This document shows, piece after piece, positions 50,180 through 59,921 of a stretch of DNA of 64,000 nt. Source of the stretch: Lachnospiraceae bacterium (GTDB lineage Bacteria > Bacillota > Clostridia > Lachnospirales > Lachnospiraceae); contig WSLY01000006.1 in the NCBI GenBank assembly GCA_013316825.1, positions 1-64,000 on the forward strand, given 5' to 3'. Numbering within the stretch: position 1 is the stretch's first letter; each line of letters opens with the position of its first letter. Under the pieces are notes generated by a model, which was not told where the DNA came from, did no database searches, and worked only from the letters and a program-made list of their open reading frames with translations. The translations under genes were made by a program, and so were the position numbers.

Positions 50180-50986
50180 ATGAAAATAGGCAATAGAGAC
50201 TATAAAGAGCATGGAAAAACATATGTTATGGGAATTTTAAACATAACGCCTGATTCTTTTTCTGACGGCGGGAAATGGAACGACATGGACAGGGCACTTT
50301 TTCACGTAGAGGAGATGGTGCGGGAAGGAATGGATATTCTGGATGTTGGCGGGGAATCTACCAGACCCGGGTACACACTTCTTGGTGAGGAAGAGGAAAT
50401 CGCCCGCGTAACGCCGGTGATACGGGCGGTGAAAGAGCGTTTTGATGTGCCTGTTTCACTGGATACCTATAAAGGCGGCGTGGCAAAGGCAGGGATAGAA
50501 GCAGGCGCAGACTTGATAAATGATATCTGGGGACTTAAGTATGATGATAAAATAGCATATGTTATAGCAAAAAGCGGTCTGCCATGCTGCTTGATGCACA
50601 ATCGGAAAGAGCCCAATTATCGGGACTTTATGCAGGATGTCGGTGCGGATTTGGCGGAGACATTGCGGCTTGCAGAAACTGCCGGTATTGCTGCAGAACG
50701 GATTATTCTGGACCCGGGAGTGGGATTCGGCAAGACTTATGCGCATAATTTGCAGATAATCAATGCTTTGGAGGAGCTGCGTATCTTTGGCTGCCCGCTG
50801 CTTTTGGGCGCCAGCCGCAAGTCCGTCGTTGGACTTACGTTGGATTTACCTGTCACAGAGCGGTTGGAGGGCACGCTGGCGACAACGGTGATTGCCGTTA
50901 TGAAGGGCTGTTTTCTTGTGCGGGTACATGATGTAAAAGAGAATGTGCGTGCCATCCGGATGACGGAGGCAGTTTTGTACAGTTGA
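50180..50986 (+). CDS. folP: Dihydropteroate synthase
   Basis: A 268-residue FolP, the sulfonamide target, joining p-aminobenzoate to dihydropterin pyrophosphate. MGILNITPDSFSDGG, DVGGESTRPG, LDPGVGFGK and LLGASRKS are all in place. AATGGAGGAGAGT precedes ATG 50180. It follows the HD gene by 87 bases and precedes folB-folK. Confidence 0.96.
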   Translation: MKIGNRDYKEHGKTYVMGILNITPDSFSDGGKWNDMDRALFHVEEMVREGMDILDVGGESTRPGYTLLGEEEEIARVTPVIRAVKERFDVPVSLDTYKGGVAKAGIEAGADLINDIWGLKYDDKIAYVIAKSGLPCCLMHNRKEPNYRDFMQDVGADLAETLRLAETAGIAAERIILDPGVGFGKTYAHNLQIINALEELRIFGCPLLLGASRKSVVGLTLDLPVTERLEGTLATTVIAVMKGCFLVRVHDVKENVRAIRMTEAVLYS

Positions 50987-51081
50987 TGAGGGTTGCGATA
51001 GTCGGAAGCCGTATAATTCGAAACCGGCAAGCGGGAGATTCGCAAATATTCGGATATAGATGAAGGCAGGAGGTGTGGAAT

Positions 51082-51993
51082 ATGCAGGGTATGGGTACAG
51101 GGGAAAATCTGCAGAATGAAACCATGTATGATGAAATCAGGATAGATAATCTGGAAATTTTTGCGCATCATGGCGTATTTCCTGAGGAGAAGGAAAAAGG
51201 ACAGCTTTTTTATGTTAATGTCGTACTCTATGAAAGTCTGCGGGAGGCAGGGCAGAAGGATGATTTGAGGCTTTCTACGGATTATGGGGACGTTTGCCTG
51301 TTTTTGAAGGAGGAATTGACGAAAGACACGTGTGATTTAATTGAGGCGGCAGCGGAGCGGGCAGCGGAGGCACTTCTTTTGCATTATTCGCGGGTGAAAG
51401 CGCTTTCTCTGGAGCTGAGAAAGCCAAAGGCGCCGATTCCTATGCCTTTTGACGCTGTCTCCGTTAAGCTATTTCGCGGCTGGCACAGGGCGTACGTGGC
51501 GTTTGGCTCGAATATGGGCGACAGCAGGGCGTATATAGAGGGCGCCGTAAAGGAGATAAAAGAGGACAGGCTGGTAAAGAATATAAAGGTCAGCAGTGTG
51601 ATTGTGACAAAGCCCTATGGCGGTGTGGAGCAGCCGGATTTTTTAAATGGCGCGATGCAGGTGGATACGTTGTATACGCCCCATGAGCTGTTAGAGCGGC
51701 TGCACGAATTGGAGCAGGCGGCGGGGCGGGAGCGGACGCTGCGCTGGGGGCCGAGGACTCTGGACTTGGATATTTTGTTTTATGATAAACTGGTCTATGA
51801 GGACGAAGCACTGATAATACCCCATGCGGATATGGCAAACAGGGATTTTGTGCTAAGACCGATGGCGGAGCTTGCGCCTTTTTTCAGACATCCCGTGTAT
51901 GGCAGAACCATGGCGGAGATGCTGGCGCAATATGAAAAGCGGGATTCAGGTGCTAAAAGCCCTGACGGAAGCAATGAATGCCAATTTGCATAA
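51082..51993 (+). CDS. Dihydroneopterin aldolase and HPPK fusion (FolB-FolK)
   Basis: A 303-residue two-domain enzyme. Residues about 16-135 are FolB (IRIDNLEIFAHHGVFPEEKE, catalytic region STDYGDV), and about 138-300 are FolK (YVAFGSNMGDSRAYIEGAV, WGPRTLDLDILFYD). It carries dihydroneopterin to 6-hydroxymethyl-dihydropterin pyrophosphate, the substrate of FolP. AGGAGG lies 8 bases before ATG 51082. The fusion is known in Firmicutes. The response regulator gene follows after 37 bases without a terminator. Confidence 0.95.
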   Translation: MQGMGTGENLQNETMYDEIRIDNLEIFAHHGVFPEEKEKGQLFYVNVVLYESLREAGQKDDLRLSTDYGDVCLFLKEELTKDTCDLIEAAAERAAEALLLHYSRVKALSLELRKPKAPIPMPFDAVSVKLFRGWHRAYVAFGSNMGDSRAYIEGAVKEIKEDRLVKNIKVSSVIVTKPYGGVEQPDFLNGAMQVDTLYTPHELLERLHELEQAAGRERTLRWGPRTLDLDILFYDKLVYEDEALIIPHADMANRDFVLRPMAELAPFFRHPVYGRTMAEMLAQYEKRDSGAKSPDGSNECQFA

Positions 51994-52030
51994 AAGAATT
52001 GGTGCGCGGGAAGAAAAGGAGTTGGCGGTT

Positions 52031-52750
52031 ATGCAGAAGATAGGGATACTGGAGGATGATGCCGCGCTTCGGCGTGAACTGAAATATTTTTTGGAGACGA
52101 ACGGGTATGAGGTACAGCTTTTTCTGGCTGAGGAGTATGCGGACGGAACGGAGGAAGAGCTGCTTGCGGCGATGGCGGAGAGCGGCTGCCATCTTCTGCT
52201 TCTGGATATCGGTCTGCCGGGCTTTGACGGGCTGCATTTATTGCGGGCATTCTGCAGCAGCACGGAAATTCCGGTGATTATGATAACCAGTCAGAATACG
52301 GAGCTTGTGGAGCTTATGAGCATCCACAATGGCGCCGATGATTTTTTGACAAAGCCCTTTGCACCACAGCTTCTGCTCGCGCATATGGAAGCAGTGATGA
52401 AACGCGTCTACAAGGAAACGAAGGCGCAGGATGTCCGGCGTGTCATTAGCAGGAAAGAGGAAGCAGATAGCAGGGAGTTTATACTGGAGCTTTCGAAGGG
52501 GCGGATAGTGTGCGGAGAGAAGCAGGCGGAGCTCAGTAAAAATGAACTGCAGCTTTTACAGGTGCTGGTGAAAAAGCAGGGAGAAATTGTGAGCCGCGAC
52601 GAACTGATGAATGCGCTCTGGGACAACTGTATGTTTGTGGATGACAATACGCTTACCGTCAATGTAACCAGATTGAAGGGAAAGCTGGAAAGTATCGGCG
52701 TGGCGGGCGCTATTGCGACGAAGAGAGGAATGGGATATCAGTTGTTATGA
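52031..52750 (+). CDS. OmpR-family response regulator (BceR-like)
   Basis: A 239-residue regulator. Receiver domain with acidic pocket EDD (residues 8-10), phospho-acceptor Asp59 (LLLLDIGLPGFDG) and Lys in FLTKPF; C-terminal winged helix (ELSKNELQLLQVLVKKQGE, VNVTRLKGKLES). GGAGTTGGCGGTT precedes ATG 52031. The stop overlaps the kinase start. With the kinase and ABC genes it forms a Bce-type peptide-antibiotic sensing module. Confidence 0.92.
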   Translation: MQKIGILEDDAALRRELKYFLETNGYEVQLFLAEEYADGTEEELLAAMAESGCHLLLLDIGLPGFDGLHLLRAFCSSTEIPVIMITSQNTELVELMSIHNGADDFLTKPFAPQLLLAHMEAVMKRVYKETKAQDVRRVISRKEEADSREFILELSKGRIVCGEKQAELSKNELQLLQVLVKKQGEIVSRDELMNALWDNCMFVDDNTLTVNVTRLKGKLESIGVAGAIATKRGMGYQLL

Positions 52751-53763
52751 AATATATGGCTTATCTGAAGGAGCATTATGTGTGGGCAGGGCTGTTTGGA
52801 TGGCTGCTTTTTTCCATAGAGGTTTTTTTGCTGACCGTCTCCGGCGGCGGGTGGCTTGGTATCTATGTGGGACTCAGCCTGTCCGCAGCTTTTTTTGCGG
52901 GTACTTTTCTGGAGTACAGGCAAAAAAAGAGGTATCTGGCGGAAATGCAGGCGCTGACGGACGGGCTTGACAAGAAGTATTTGCTGCCGGAGATGCTAAA
53001 ACCAAACGGCAGTCAGGAAACGCGGATACTGCATGAAATTATGCGCAGCGTCAGCAAGAGTATGTACGAGCATGTGGCAGATTATGAGAGAACCAGCAGA
53101 GAATATAAGGAATATGTCGAGATGTGGATTCATGAGGTCAAGGTGCCCATTGCGGCTGTGCGCATGATACTGGCAAACAGCGAGGCGGAAAATGCGGCAC
53201 TTTTGGAGGAAACCGACAGGCTGGAGGGCTATGTGGAGCAGGCGCTCTACTATGCAAGAAGTGAAGCAGTGGAGAAGGATTACCTGATTCGGAAGGTGGG
53301 GCTGCAAAGGCTGGCAGAAGAGGCGTTATTGGCAAAAAAACGCCAGCTTTTAAAGAAGCATACGCTGATAGAGCTTGACGGACTGGATATCACGGTCTAC
53401 AGCGACGGGAAATGGCTGGCTTTTATCCTGAATCAGCTATTGGATAACAGTATCAAGTATGCGAAAGAGGAAAACCTTGCGCTGCATATTTGGGCCGAGG
53501 AGGAAAAAGAGAGGGTGCTGCTTCACGTAAAGGACAATGGCATTGGGGTAAAGGCGGAGGAGATGACAAGGGTTTTTGACAAGGGATTTACAGGGACAAA
53601 TGGCAGACGGCATAAAAAATCTACGGGAATCGGTCTTTACCTCTGCAAAAAGCTGTGCGGCAGGCTGGGGCATGATATTCTGTTTTCTGCAAAAGAAGGA
53701 GAAGGAAGCGAAGTAACCATTGTATTCCCCAAAACAGGGTATACGGAAGAGGTCAGACGGTAA
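52747..53763 (+). CDS. Intramembrane-sensing histidine kinase (BceS-like)
   Basis: A 338-residue kinase with two close membrane helices (about residues 10-31 and 37-55) and almost no external loop, typical of BceS kinases that sense through their ABC permease. The DHp His129 lies in EMWIHEVKVPIA; the ATPase domain has NQLLDNSIKYA, DNGIGVK and KSTGIGLYLCKKL. ATGA overlap with the regulator. Confidence 0.92.
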   Translation: MKYMAYLKEHYVWAGLFGWLLFSIEVFLLTVSGGGWLGIYVGLSLSAAFFAGTFLEYRQKKRYLAEMQALTDGLDKKYLLPEMLKPNGSQETRILHEIMRSVSKSMYEHVADYERTSREYKEYVEMWIHEVKVPIAAVRMILANSEAENAALLEETDRLEGYVEQALYYARSEAVEKDYLIRKVGLQRLAEEALLAKKRQLLKKHTLIELDGLDITVYSDGKWLAFILNQLLDNSIKYAKEENLALHIWAEEEKERVLLHVKDNGIGVKAEEMTRVFDKGFTGTNGRRHKKSTGIGLYLCKKLCGRLGHDILFSAKEGEGSEVTIVFPKTGYTEEVRR

Positions 53764-53785
53764 AGCTTACAATTTTGTAAGCTTT
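53762..53785 (+). promoter_or_regulatory. 24-bp palindrome between kinase and ABC genes
   Basis: Perfect 11-bp arms around TT (53762-53772, 53775-53785), followed by TCG. It overlaps the kinase stop. It could be a weak terminator or the regulator's operator; about 100 bases remain before the ATPase start. Confidence 0.5.
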
Positions 53786-53883
53786 TCGTAAGGTAAGGCT
53801 ATGGCAGGAGGTGTTTTGTTCTTTTAAGATAAAACCGTAACGGTAATAGTGGTTGGTAACTGGAAGAAGAAAGGAAGAAAATC

Positions 53884-54654
53884 ATGCATACGGTTTTACA
53901 GGTAGATAATGTGGAGAAGTATTATGGCAGTAAAGGGAATCTGACGAAGGCGCTGGAGGAGGTGAGCTTTCGGGTTGACAAAGGCGAATTCGTGGGAATC
54001 ATGGGGGCGAGCGGCAGCGGCAAGACGACGCTGTTAAACTGTATTTCCACCATAGACAGGGTGACGGGCGGACATATCTTTGTGAACGGCAGGGATATCA
54101 CGGAATTAAAGGGAAATGCCCTGAACCGGTTTCGGAGGGAAGAGCTTGGCTTTATTTTTCAGGATTTCAATCTGTTAGATACGATGACGGCTTATGAAAA
54201 TATTGCGCTTGCGCTTTCCATTCAGGGAAAGAAGAGCAAAGAAATTGCAAAACGGGTGAATGCGATTGCGGGACAGCTTGGTATTGCGGAGGTTTTGCAA
54301 AAATATCCCTATCAGATGTCAGGCGGGCAGAAGCAGCGCGTGGCGAGTGCGCGGGCAGTGGTGACGGACCCCATGCTGGTGCTGGCGGACGAGCCCACGG
54401 GAGCGCTCGATTCTAAGGCGGCGAGACTGCTTTTAGAGAATTTTACGTATTTAAACGATCAGCTTTTGGCGACGATTCTGATGGTGACGCACGATGCTTT
54501 TACGGCAAGCTATGCTTCCAGAATCATTTTTATCAAGGATGGGCGTATTTTCACGGAGCTTCGAAGAGGAGAGGAAGAAAGCAGGCGTTCTTTCTTCAAT
54601 AAAATCATAGATGTAGTGTCTTTGCTGGGAGGTGAGTTGAACGATGTTGTTTAA
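53884..54654 (+). CDS. ABC transporter ATP-binding protein (BceA-like)
   Basis: A 256-residue ATPase: Walker A GASGSGKTTL, signature MSGGQKQRVASARAV, Walker B LVLADEPTGALDS, and the H-loop in MVTHDAFTASY. Sequence type is LolD/BceA. GAAAGGAAGAAAATC precedes the ATG. It powers the FtsX-like permease that overlaps its 3' end by 11 bases. Such pairs remove bacitracin, lantibiotics or defensins from lipid II cycle targets. Confidence 0.95.
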   Translation: MHTVLQVDNVEKYYGSKGNLTKALEEVSFRVDKGEFVGIMGASGSGKTTLLNCISTIDRVTGGHIFVNGRDITELKGNALNRFRREELGFIFQDFNLLDTMTAYENIALALSIQGKKSKEIAKRVNAIAGQLGIAEVLQKYPYQMSGGQKQRVASARAVVTDPMLVLADEPTGALDSKAARLLLENFTYLNDQLLATILMVTHDAFTASYASRIIFIKDGRIFTELRRGEEESRRSFFNKIIDVVSLLGGELNDVV

Positions 54655-56701
54655 GCTTTCCGTCAAAAACATGAAAAAAAGCATGAAGGATTATGCGATT
54701 TACTTTTTGACCCTGATTTTGGGCGTTGCCATTTTTTATGTGTTTAATGCGCTGGACGGGCAAAAGGCCATGCTGGGCCTAAGCCAGTCGGGATATCAGA
54801 TGGTAAACCTGATGGTGCAGATGATTTCGCTGGTGTCGGGGCTGGTTGCCTTTATTCTTGGATTTCTGATTGTGTATGCCAACAATTTCCTGATTAAGCG
54901 CAGAAAAAAGGAATTTGGCGTATATATGATGCTGGGCATGGGAAAAGGGGGAATTTCCGGCATCTTATTTGGAGAAACGATACTGATTGGGATTCTCTCG
55001 CTGGGCGTGGGACTTCTACTGGGCGTATTCGCTTCCCAGTTTATGTCCATTTTGGTAGCAAAGCTCTTTGAGGCGGACGTAACGGCATATACCTTTACTG
55101 TTTCCGTGGCGGCGGTAAAAAAGACGATTCTCAATTTCTGTATTATGTACGTGATTGTACTGGTGTTTAACGCGTTCTCTATTTCCCGCTATAAGCTGAT
55201 AGATTTGTTTCAGGCAAGCCAGAAGGGGGAAAAGCAGACCATGAAAAACACCGGACTTGCGGTGGTGGTTTTTCTGCTTGCTGCCGGTATCTTGGGTTAT
55301 GCGTACTATCAGGTGGCATACAGGTCGGAGACGGTGACGCAGGAGCGCGCCGCATTACTGATTGCCATGGGCTGTGTGGGGACTTTTCTGGTATTCTGGT
55401 CGCTTTCCGGCTTTCTGCTCAAGCTTTTACAGCGGTTTAAGGGAGTGTACCACCGGAATCTGAATACCTTTGTATTGCGCCAGCTTTCAAGCAATATCAA
55501 TACGGCGGTATTTTCGATGACGGTCATCTGCTTGCTTTTGTTTGCTACCATCTGCGCTTTCTGTTCGGGCATGAGCATGAACAATTCCCTGCGGACTGCC
55601 CTTAGGGAGATGACGCCCGTTGATATCTGCGTGCAGAAGCTGATGAGCCTGCCGGCGGAAGGAGATTTCAGTGAGGCGCAGAGGCAAAACGGAGAGAAAA
55701 CGGTGTTGGAAGCACTTGCAGATTTTGGCTTTGCAGAGGAAAATCTGCGTGAATACGTGGAAATCAGTATATATCGTACAAAGGATCTGACATTTGGCAC
55801 CATGCTCGGCGCATACGAGGAGCAGCTCAGGGCACAGTTTCCCTTTGTCAACATGAACACGACAGAGGACATTGTCGGCGTATCCGAGTACAACAAGGTA
55901 GCGGCGTTATATGGAACTAAGACCTATACGCTTGCGGAGGACGAATATCTGATACTGTGCGATTTTTCCAATATGGCAAATATGCGGAATCTGGCGCTTT
56001 CCGGCGGGGAGCAGATTACAATCGGCGCCCATACGTTAAAGCCGCGTTTTGCGGAATGTCAGGAGGGATATCTCGCCATGAGTGCAAGCCATATCAATGC
56101 AGGGATTGTGATTGTGCCCGATGCGGTGATAGAAGCGGAGCTTGGCGGAACACTTTCTCTGGCAGAACATTTTCTGGCGGGCAATTATGCGGCAGAAACC
56201 AAGGAAGAAAAGCAGATGATAGAGAATATTCTGCTTGATGTGCCAAAGGAAACTGCGAAGGAATATGCCGGTTTTGATGCAATGACAAGAATATCCATCT
56301 ATGAGTCGGCGACAGGGCTGGCGGTTATCATTACCTTTGTAGTGCTCTATCTGGGTATTATCTTCCTGATTTCCGGCGCGGCGCTGCTTGCGCTGAAGGC
56401 ATTGTCAGAGAGCACGGACAGTAAGGCGCGCTATGAAATTCTGCAAAAGGTGGGCGCGGATGAAAAAATGATTCACAGGGCGCTTTTGCTGCAGCTTTTG
56501 ATATTTTTCCTGCTGCCGCTTTTAGTCGCCATGATTCATTCGATATTTGGTATGCGGTTTATACGGTTTATGCTTTCTATTTTTAATCAGGGAGACATGC
56601 TTGCAAGCGTAGGTGTGACGGCGGCGATTCTGCTTGTTATCTACGGCGGCTACTTTCTTGCTACCTATTATGGAAGCAGGCGGATTATAGAAGAAAAGTA
56701 A
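54644..56701 (+). CDS. FtsX-like ABC permease (BceB-like)
   Basis: A 685-residue permease with about ten helices. FtsX-type membrane blocks occur near the start, the middle and the end, and a large external domain of about 210 residues (about 325-540) is the hallmark of BceB detoxification permeases. The ribosome site GGGAGGTGAG lies inside the ATPase gene. With BceR/S it should form a flux-sensing resistance module. The target peptide cannot be read from sequence. Confidence 0.93.
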   Translation: MLFKLSVKNMKKSMKDYAIYFLTLILGVAIFYVFNALDGQKAMLGLSQSGYQMVNLMVQMISLVSGLVAFILGFLIVYANNFLIKRRKKEFGVYMMLGMGKGGISGILFGETILIGILSLGVGLLLGVFASQFMSILVAKLFEADVTAYTFTVSVAAVKKTILNFCIMYVIVLVFNAFSISRYKLIDLFQASQKGEKQTMKNTGLAVVVFLLAAGILGYAYYQVAYRSETVTQERAALLIAMGCVGTFLVFWSLSGFLLKLLQRFKGVYHRNLNTFVLRQLSSNINTAVFSMTVICLLLFATICAFCSGMSMNNSLRTALREMTPVDICVQKLMSLPAEGDFSEAQRQNGEKTVLEALADFGFAEENLREYVEISIYRTKDLTFGTMLGAYEEQLRAQFPFVNMNTTEDIVGVSEYNKVAALYGTKTYTLAEDEYLILCDFSNMANMRNLALSGGEQITIGAHTLKPRFAECQEGYLAMSASHINAGIVIVPDAVIEAELGGTLSLAEHFLAGNYAAETKEEKQMIENILLDVPKETAKEYAGFDAMTRISIYESATGLAVIITFVVLYLGIIFLISGAALLALKALSESTDSKARYEILQKVGADEKMIHRALLLQLLIFFLLPLLVAMIHSIFGMRFIRFMLSIFNQGDMLASVGVTAAILLVIYGGYFLATYYGSRRIIEEK

Positions 56702-56860
56702 GCGGAAACGGCAGGAGAAGCGATATCCCGAAAAATCTGTAAATTTTGTTGTTTTTCTAGTAGCGTTTGGCAGGTAACTTGTGTTACAATGAAAAGAGCT
56801 TTTGCAAAATAAAACTTTGACGCGCTAAAGAGCAGCATTGTGGATTTGGGAGGATATCGC

Positions 56861-58162
56861 ATGATTTGGTCAAAAGAGGAAACTCTTTCAAGGGAGGAAA
56901 TCGAAGCCATCCAGCTTACCCGCCTTATGCAGACGGTAAGGCAGGTGTGGGAGAAGGTGCCCCCCTATAGGAAAAAGATGGAAGAAGCGGGTGTAAGACC
57001 CGAGGATATAAAGAGCCTGAAGGATTTGTCGAGGCTGCCCTTTGTCACAAAACAGGACATGCGCGACAACTATCCCTTTGGGCTCTTTGCCGTGGATAAG
57101 GAGGAGCTTGTGCGGATACATGCCTCCAGCGGCACCACAGGCAAGCCCACGGTGGTAGGGTATACGAAAAGGGATTTGCAGATGTGGACGGAGTGCGTCT
57201 CCCGTATTGCGGCGATGGGAGGCGCGACAAAGAAGGATGTGGCGCAGATATGCTTTGGTTACGGTATGTTTACCGGTGCATTGGGGCTTCACTACGGCCT
57301 GGAAAATATTGGCGCCGCCATGGTGCCTTCCTCCACGGGCAATTCCGAAAAGCAGATTATGTATATGCAGGATTTTGGCACGACGCTTTTGGTAGCGACC
57401 CCTTCCTATGCCCTGCGGCTGGCGGAGGTTGCGCTTTCCATGGGAATCGATCCCGCAAAGGACTTAAAGGTAAAAATCGGTCTTGTGGGAAGCGAGCTTT
57501 TGACGGATGCCATGCGTGCGGAGATGCATAAGCTCTGGGGGGAGGATATGCTGGTAACCTCCAATTACGGCATGAGCGAGCTGATGGGTCCCGGCGTATC
57601 GGGTGAATGTCAGTATTTGGACGGTATGCATATCAACGAGGATTATTTTATCCCTGAGATTATCGACCCCAAGACCGGAGAGGTATTGCCTGCAGGCGAA
57701 AAGGGCGAGCTGGTGATTACCTGCATCTATAAAGAAGGACTTCCCCTTATCCGTTATCGGACAAAGGACGTGACAAGGCTGATTTACGAGCCCTGCAAAT
57801 GCGGGCGCACCACCTGCCGCATGGAAAATCTGGACGGCAGGACGGACGACATGCTGAAAATCAGAGGGGTCAACGTATTCCCCAGCCAGATTGAGGAGGT
57901 CATTCTCGGCATAGAAGAAATCGGACCGCACTACGAGATTATCCTGACCCGTGAAAATCATACGGACAGAATGGAAATCAGGGTGGAGCTCTTGAAGGCG
58001 ACTGACGTATTCAGGGAGCTGGAGGCAATCGAGAGGAAAATCAAGAATAAGCTGCGCATTGTGCTGGGGCTGGATGCCAAAATCAGTCTGGAATCTCCCA
58101 ACACCTTGCAGCGTTTTGAGGGAAAAGCAAAAAGAGTAAAGGATTTGAGAAAGGAAATATAG
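56861..58162 (+). CDS. Phenylacetate-CoA ligase (PaaK type), copy 1
   Basis: A 433-residue AMP-forming ligase: [15 protein letters not shown] (P-loop), GMSELMGPGVSGEC, IRYRTKD and [14 protein letters not shown]. It interconverts aryl acetates and their CoA esters. In the 2-oxoacid pathway it may run toward ATP formation. TTTGGGAGGATATCGC precedes ATG 56861. IorA starts 3 bases after its stop. It is paralogous to the ligase at 60958. Confidence 0.93.
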   Translation: MIWSKEETLSREEIEAIQLTRLMQTVRQVWEKVPPYRKKMEEAGVRPEDIKSLKDLSRLPFVTKQDMRDNYPFGLFAVDKEELVRIHASSGTTGKPTVVGYTKRDLQMWTECVSRIAAMGGATKKDVAQICFGYGMFTGALGLHYGLENIGAAMVPSSTGNSEKQIMYMQDFGTTLLVATPSYALRLAEVALSMGIDPAKDLKVKIGLVGSELLTDAMRAEMHKLWGEDMLVTSNYGMSELMGPGVSGECQYLDGMHINEDYFIPEIIDPKTGEVLPAGEKGELVITCIYKEGLPLIRYRTKDVTRLIYEPCKCGRTTCRMENLDGRTDDMLKIRGVNVFPSQIEEVILGIEEIGPHYEIILTRENHTDRMEIRVELLKATDVFRELEAIERKIKNKLRIVLGLDAKISLESPNTLQRFEGKAKRVKDLRKEI

Positions 58163-58164
58163 TC

Positions 58165-59904
58165 GTGGCAGAGAAAAAAATCATGTTGGGAAATGAAGCG
58201 ATTGCAAGGGGCGCTTACGAGGCGGGCGTGAAGGTTTCCGCGGCGTATCCCGGAACCCCGAGCACGGAAATCAGTGAAAATATAGTAAAATATCAGGAGA
58301 TTTACGCGGAGTGGTCGCCCAATGAAAAGGTGGCGATGGAGGTGGCAATCGGCGCTTCCATCAGCGGCGTGCGCGCGCTTGCATCCATGAAGCACGTGGG
58401 CGTCAATGTGGCAAGCGACCCGCTCTATACCATTTCTTATGCAGGCGTGGGCGGCGGTCTGGTGCTGGTGGCGGCGGACGACCCGGGGCTGTACAGTTCC
58501 CAGAACGAGCAGGATACCAGATGTGTGGCGAGAGCCGCTCTTGTGCCTGTAATAGAACCCTCCGACAGCGCGGAGGCAAAGGAATTTATGAAATTTGCCT
58601 ATGAAATCAGCGAAAAATATGATACGCCGGTAATTGTCAGGACGACCACAAGGCTTTCCCACTCACAGGGCGTTGTAGAGCTTGGTGAGAGGACAGAGCC
58701 TGCGGATAAGCCTTATACCCGTAATCCGGCGAAATATGTAATGATGCCGGCAAACGCAAAGGGGCGGCATGTGTATGTAGAAGAGCGTATGAAAAGGCTT
58801 TCGGAGGACGGCGCGGATTTTCCCATCAACAGGGCGGAGTACAGGGATACTTCTATCGGCTTTATCACGAGCGGCATTCCCTATCAGTATGTGCGGGAGG
58901 CATGTCCCGACGCTTCTGTGCTGAAGCTGGGCATGGTGCATCCGCTGCCGAAAAAAATGATTGCAGAATTTGCCTCCAAGGTGGAGAAGCTTTACATATT
59001 TGAAGAGCTGGAGCCTGTGATTGAGGAACAGGTGCGCGCATGGGGCATCGACGTCATCGGCAAGGAGGCTTTTACCGTACAGGGAGAATACAGCGCCAAT
59101 CTGCTGCGCGGGGTGCTTTACGGTGAAGACAGCAGCGTGCGTGAGGCAGAGCAGGTGCCTGCAAGACCGCCCATCCTGTGCCCGGGCTGTCCCCACAGAA
59201 GTGTATTTTCCGTATTGAATAAGCTGAAAATTCATGCGGCGGGAGATATCGGCTGCTATACATTAGGTGCGGTAGCGCCCTTAAATGTTATCGACACGAC
59301 CGTGTGCATGGGCGCCAGCATTTCCACTCTGCACGGCATGGAGAAGGCAAAAGGGAAGGACTATATCAAAAACTGGGTTGCAGTGATAGGCGACTCCACT
59401 TTTATGCATACGGGTGTCAATTCCCTGATGAATATGGTTTACAATCAGGGAAGCGGTACGGTAATTATCTTGGACAATTCCACAACGGGCATGACGGGGC
59501 ATCAGGACCATGCGGCAACCGGAAAAACGCTGATGGGCGAGGTGGTGCCGGCTATCAATATCTACCATTTGTGCAAGGCAATGGGCATCGAGCATGTGCA
59601 GGAAATCGACGCCTTTGATTTAAGGGCGTTAGAGCAGGCGGTAAAGGAGGAGACAAAACGGGATGCAGTCTCCGTGATTATTACGAAGGCGCCCTGCGTA
59701 CTCTTAGAGGGCAATGTGTTCCCCAATGTATGCAGGCCCCTGCCGGAAAAATGCAGAAAGTGCGGCGCATGTCTGCGTCCGGGATGTCCGGCGCTGACGA
59801 AAAATGCGGACGGCACCATTGCCATAGATGAAACCATGTGTAACGGCTGCGGGCTGTGTCAGAAGCTTTGTGCGTTTGATGCAATCGCATGTGAAAAGAG
59901 ATAG
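58165..59904 (+). CDS. iorA: Indolepyruvate:ferredoxin oxidoreductase alpha subunit
   Basis: A 579-residue thiamine-diphosphate enzyme subunit that oxidatively decarboxylates aryl pyruvates to aryl-acetyl-CoA. The N-terminal pyrimidine-binding region is AAYPGTPSTEISENI, the TPP motif is GDSTFMHTGVNSLMN with NSTTGMTGHQ, and the C-terminal two-cluster ferredoxin part has CRKCGACLRPGCPA and CNGCGLCQKLC. GTG start after AAAGGAAATATAGTC. Normal length. Followed by iorB. Confidence 0.95.
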   Translation: MAEKKIMLGNEAIARGAYEAGVKVSAAYPGTPSTEISENIVKYQEIYAEWSPNEKVAMEVAIGASISGVRALASMKHVGVNVASDPLYTISYAGVGGGLVLVAADDPGLYSSQNEQDTRCVARAALVPVIEPSDSAEAKEFMKFAYEISEKYDTPVIVRTTTRLSHSQGVVELGERTEPADKPYTRNPAKYVMMPANAKGRHVYVEERMKRLSEDGADFPINRAEYRDTSIGFITSGIPYQYVREACPDASVLKLGMVHPLPKKMIAEFASKVEKLYIFEELEPVIEEQVRAWGIDVIGKEAFTVQGEYSANLLRGVLYGEDSSVREAEQVPARPPILCPGCPHRSVFSVLNKLKIHAAGDIGCYTLGAVAPLNVIDTTVCMGASISTLHGMEKAKGKDYIKNWVAVIGDSTFMHTGVNSLMNMVYNQGSGTVIILDNSTTGMTGHQDHAATGKTLMGEVVPAINIYHLCKAMGIEHVQEIDAFDLRALEQAVKEETKRDAVSVIITKAPCVLLEGNVFPNVCRPLPEKCRKCGACLRPGCPALTKNADGTIAIDETMCNGCGLCQKLCAFDAIACEKR

Positions 59905-59921
59905 AGCGGGAGGCAGGAATT

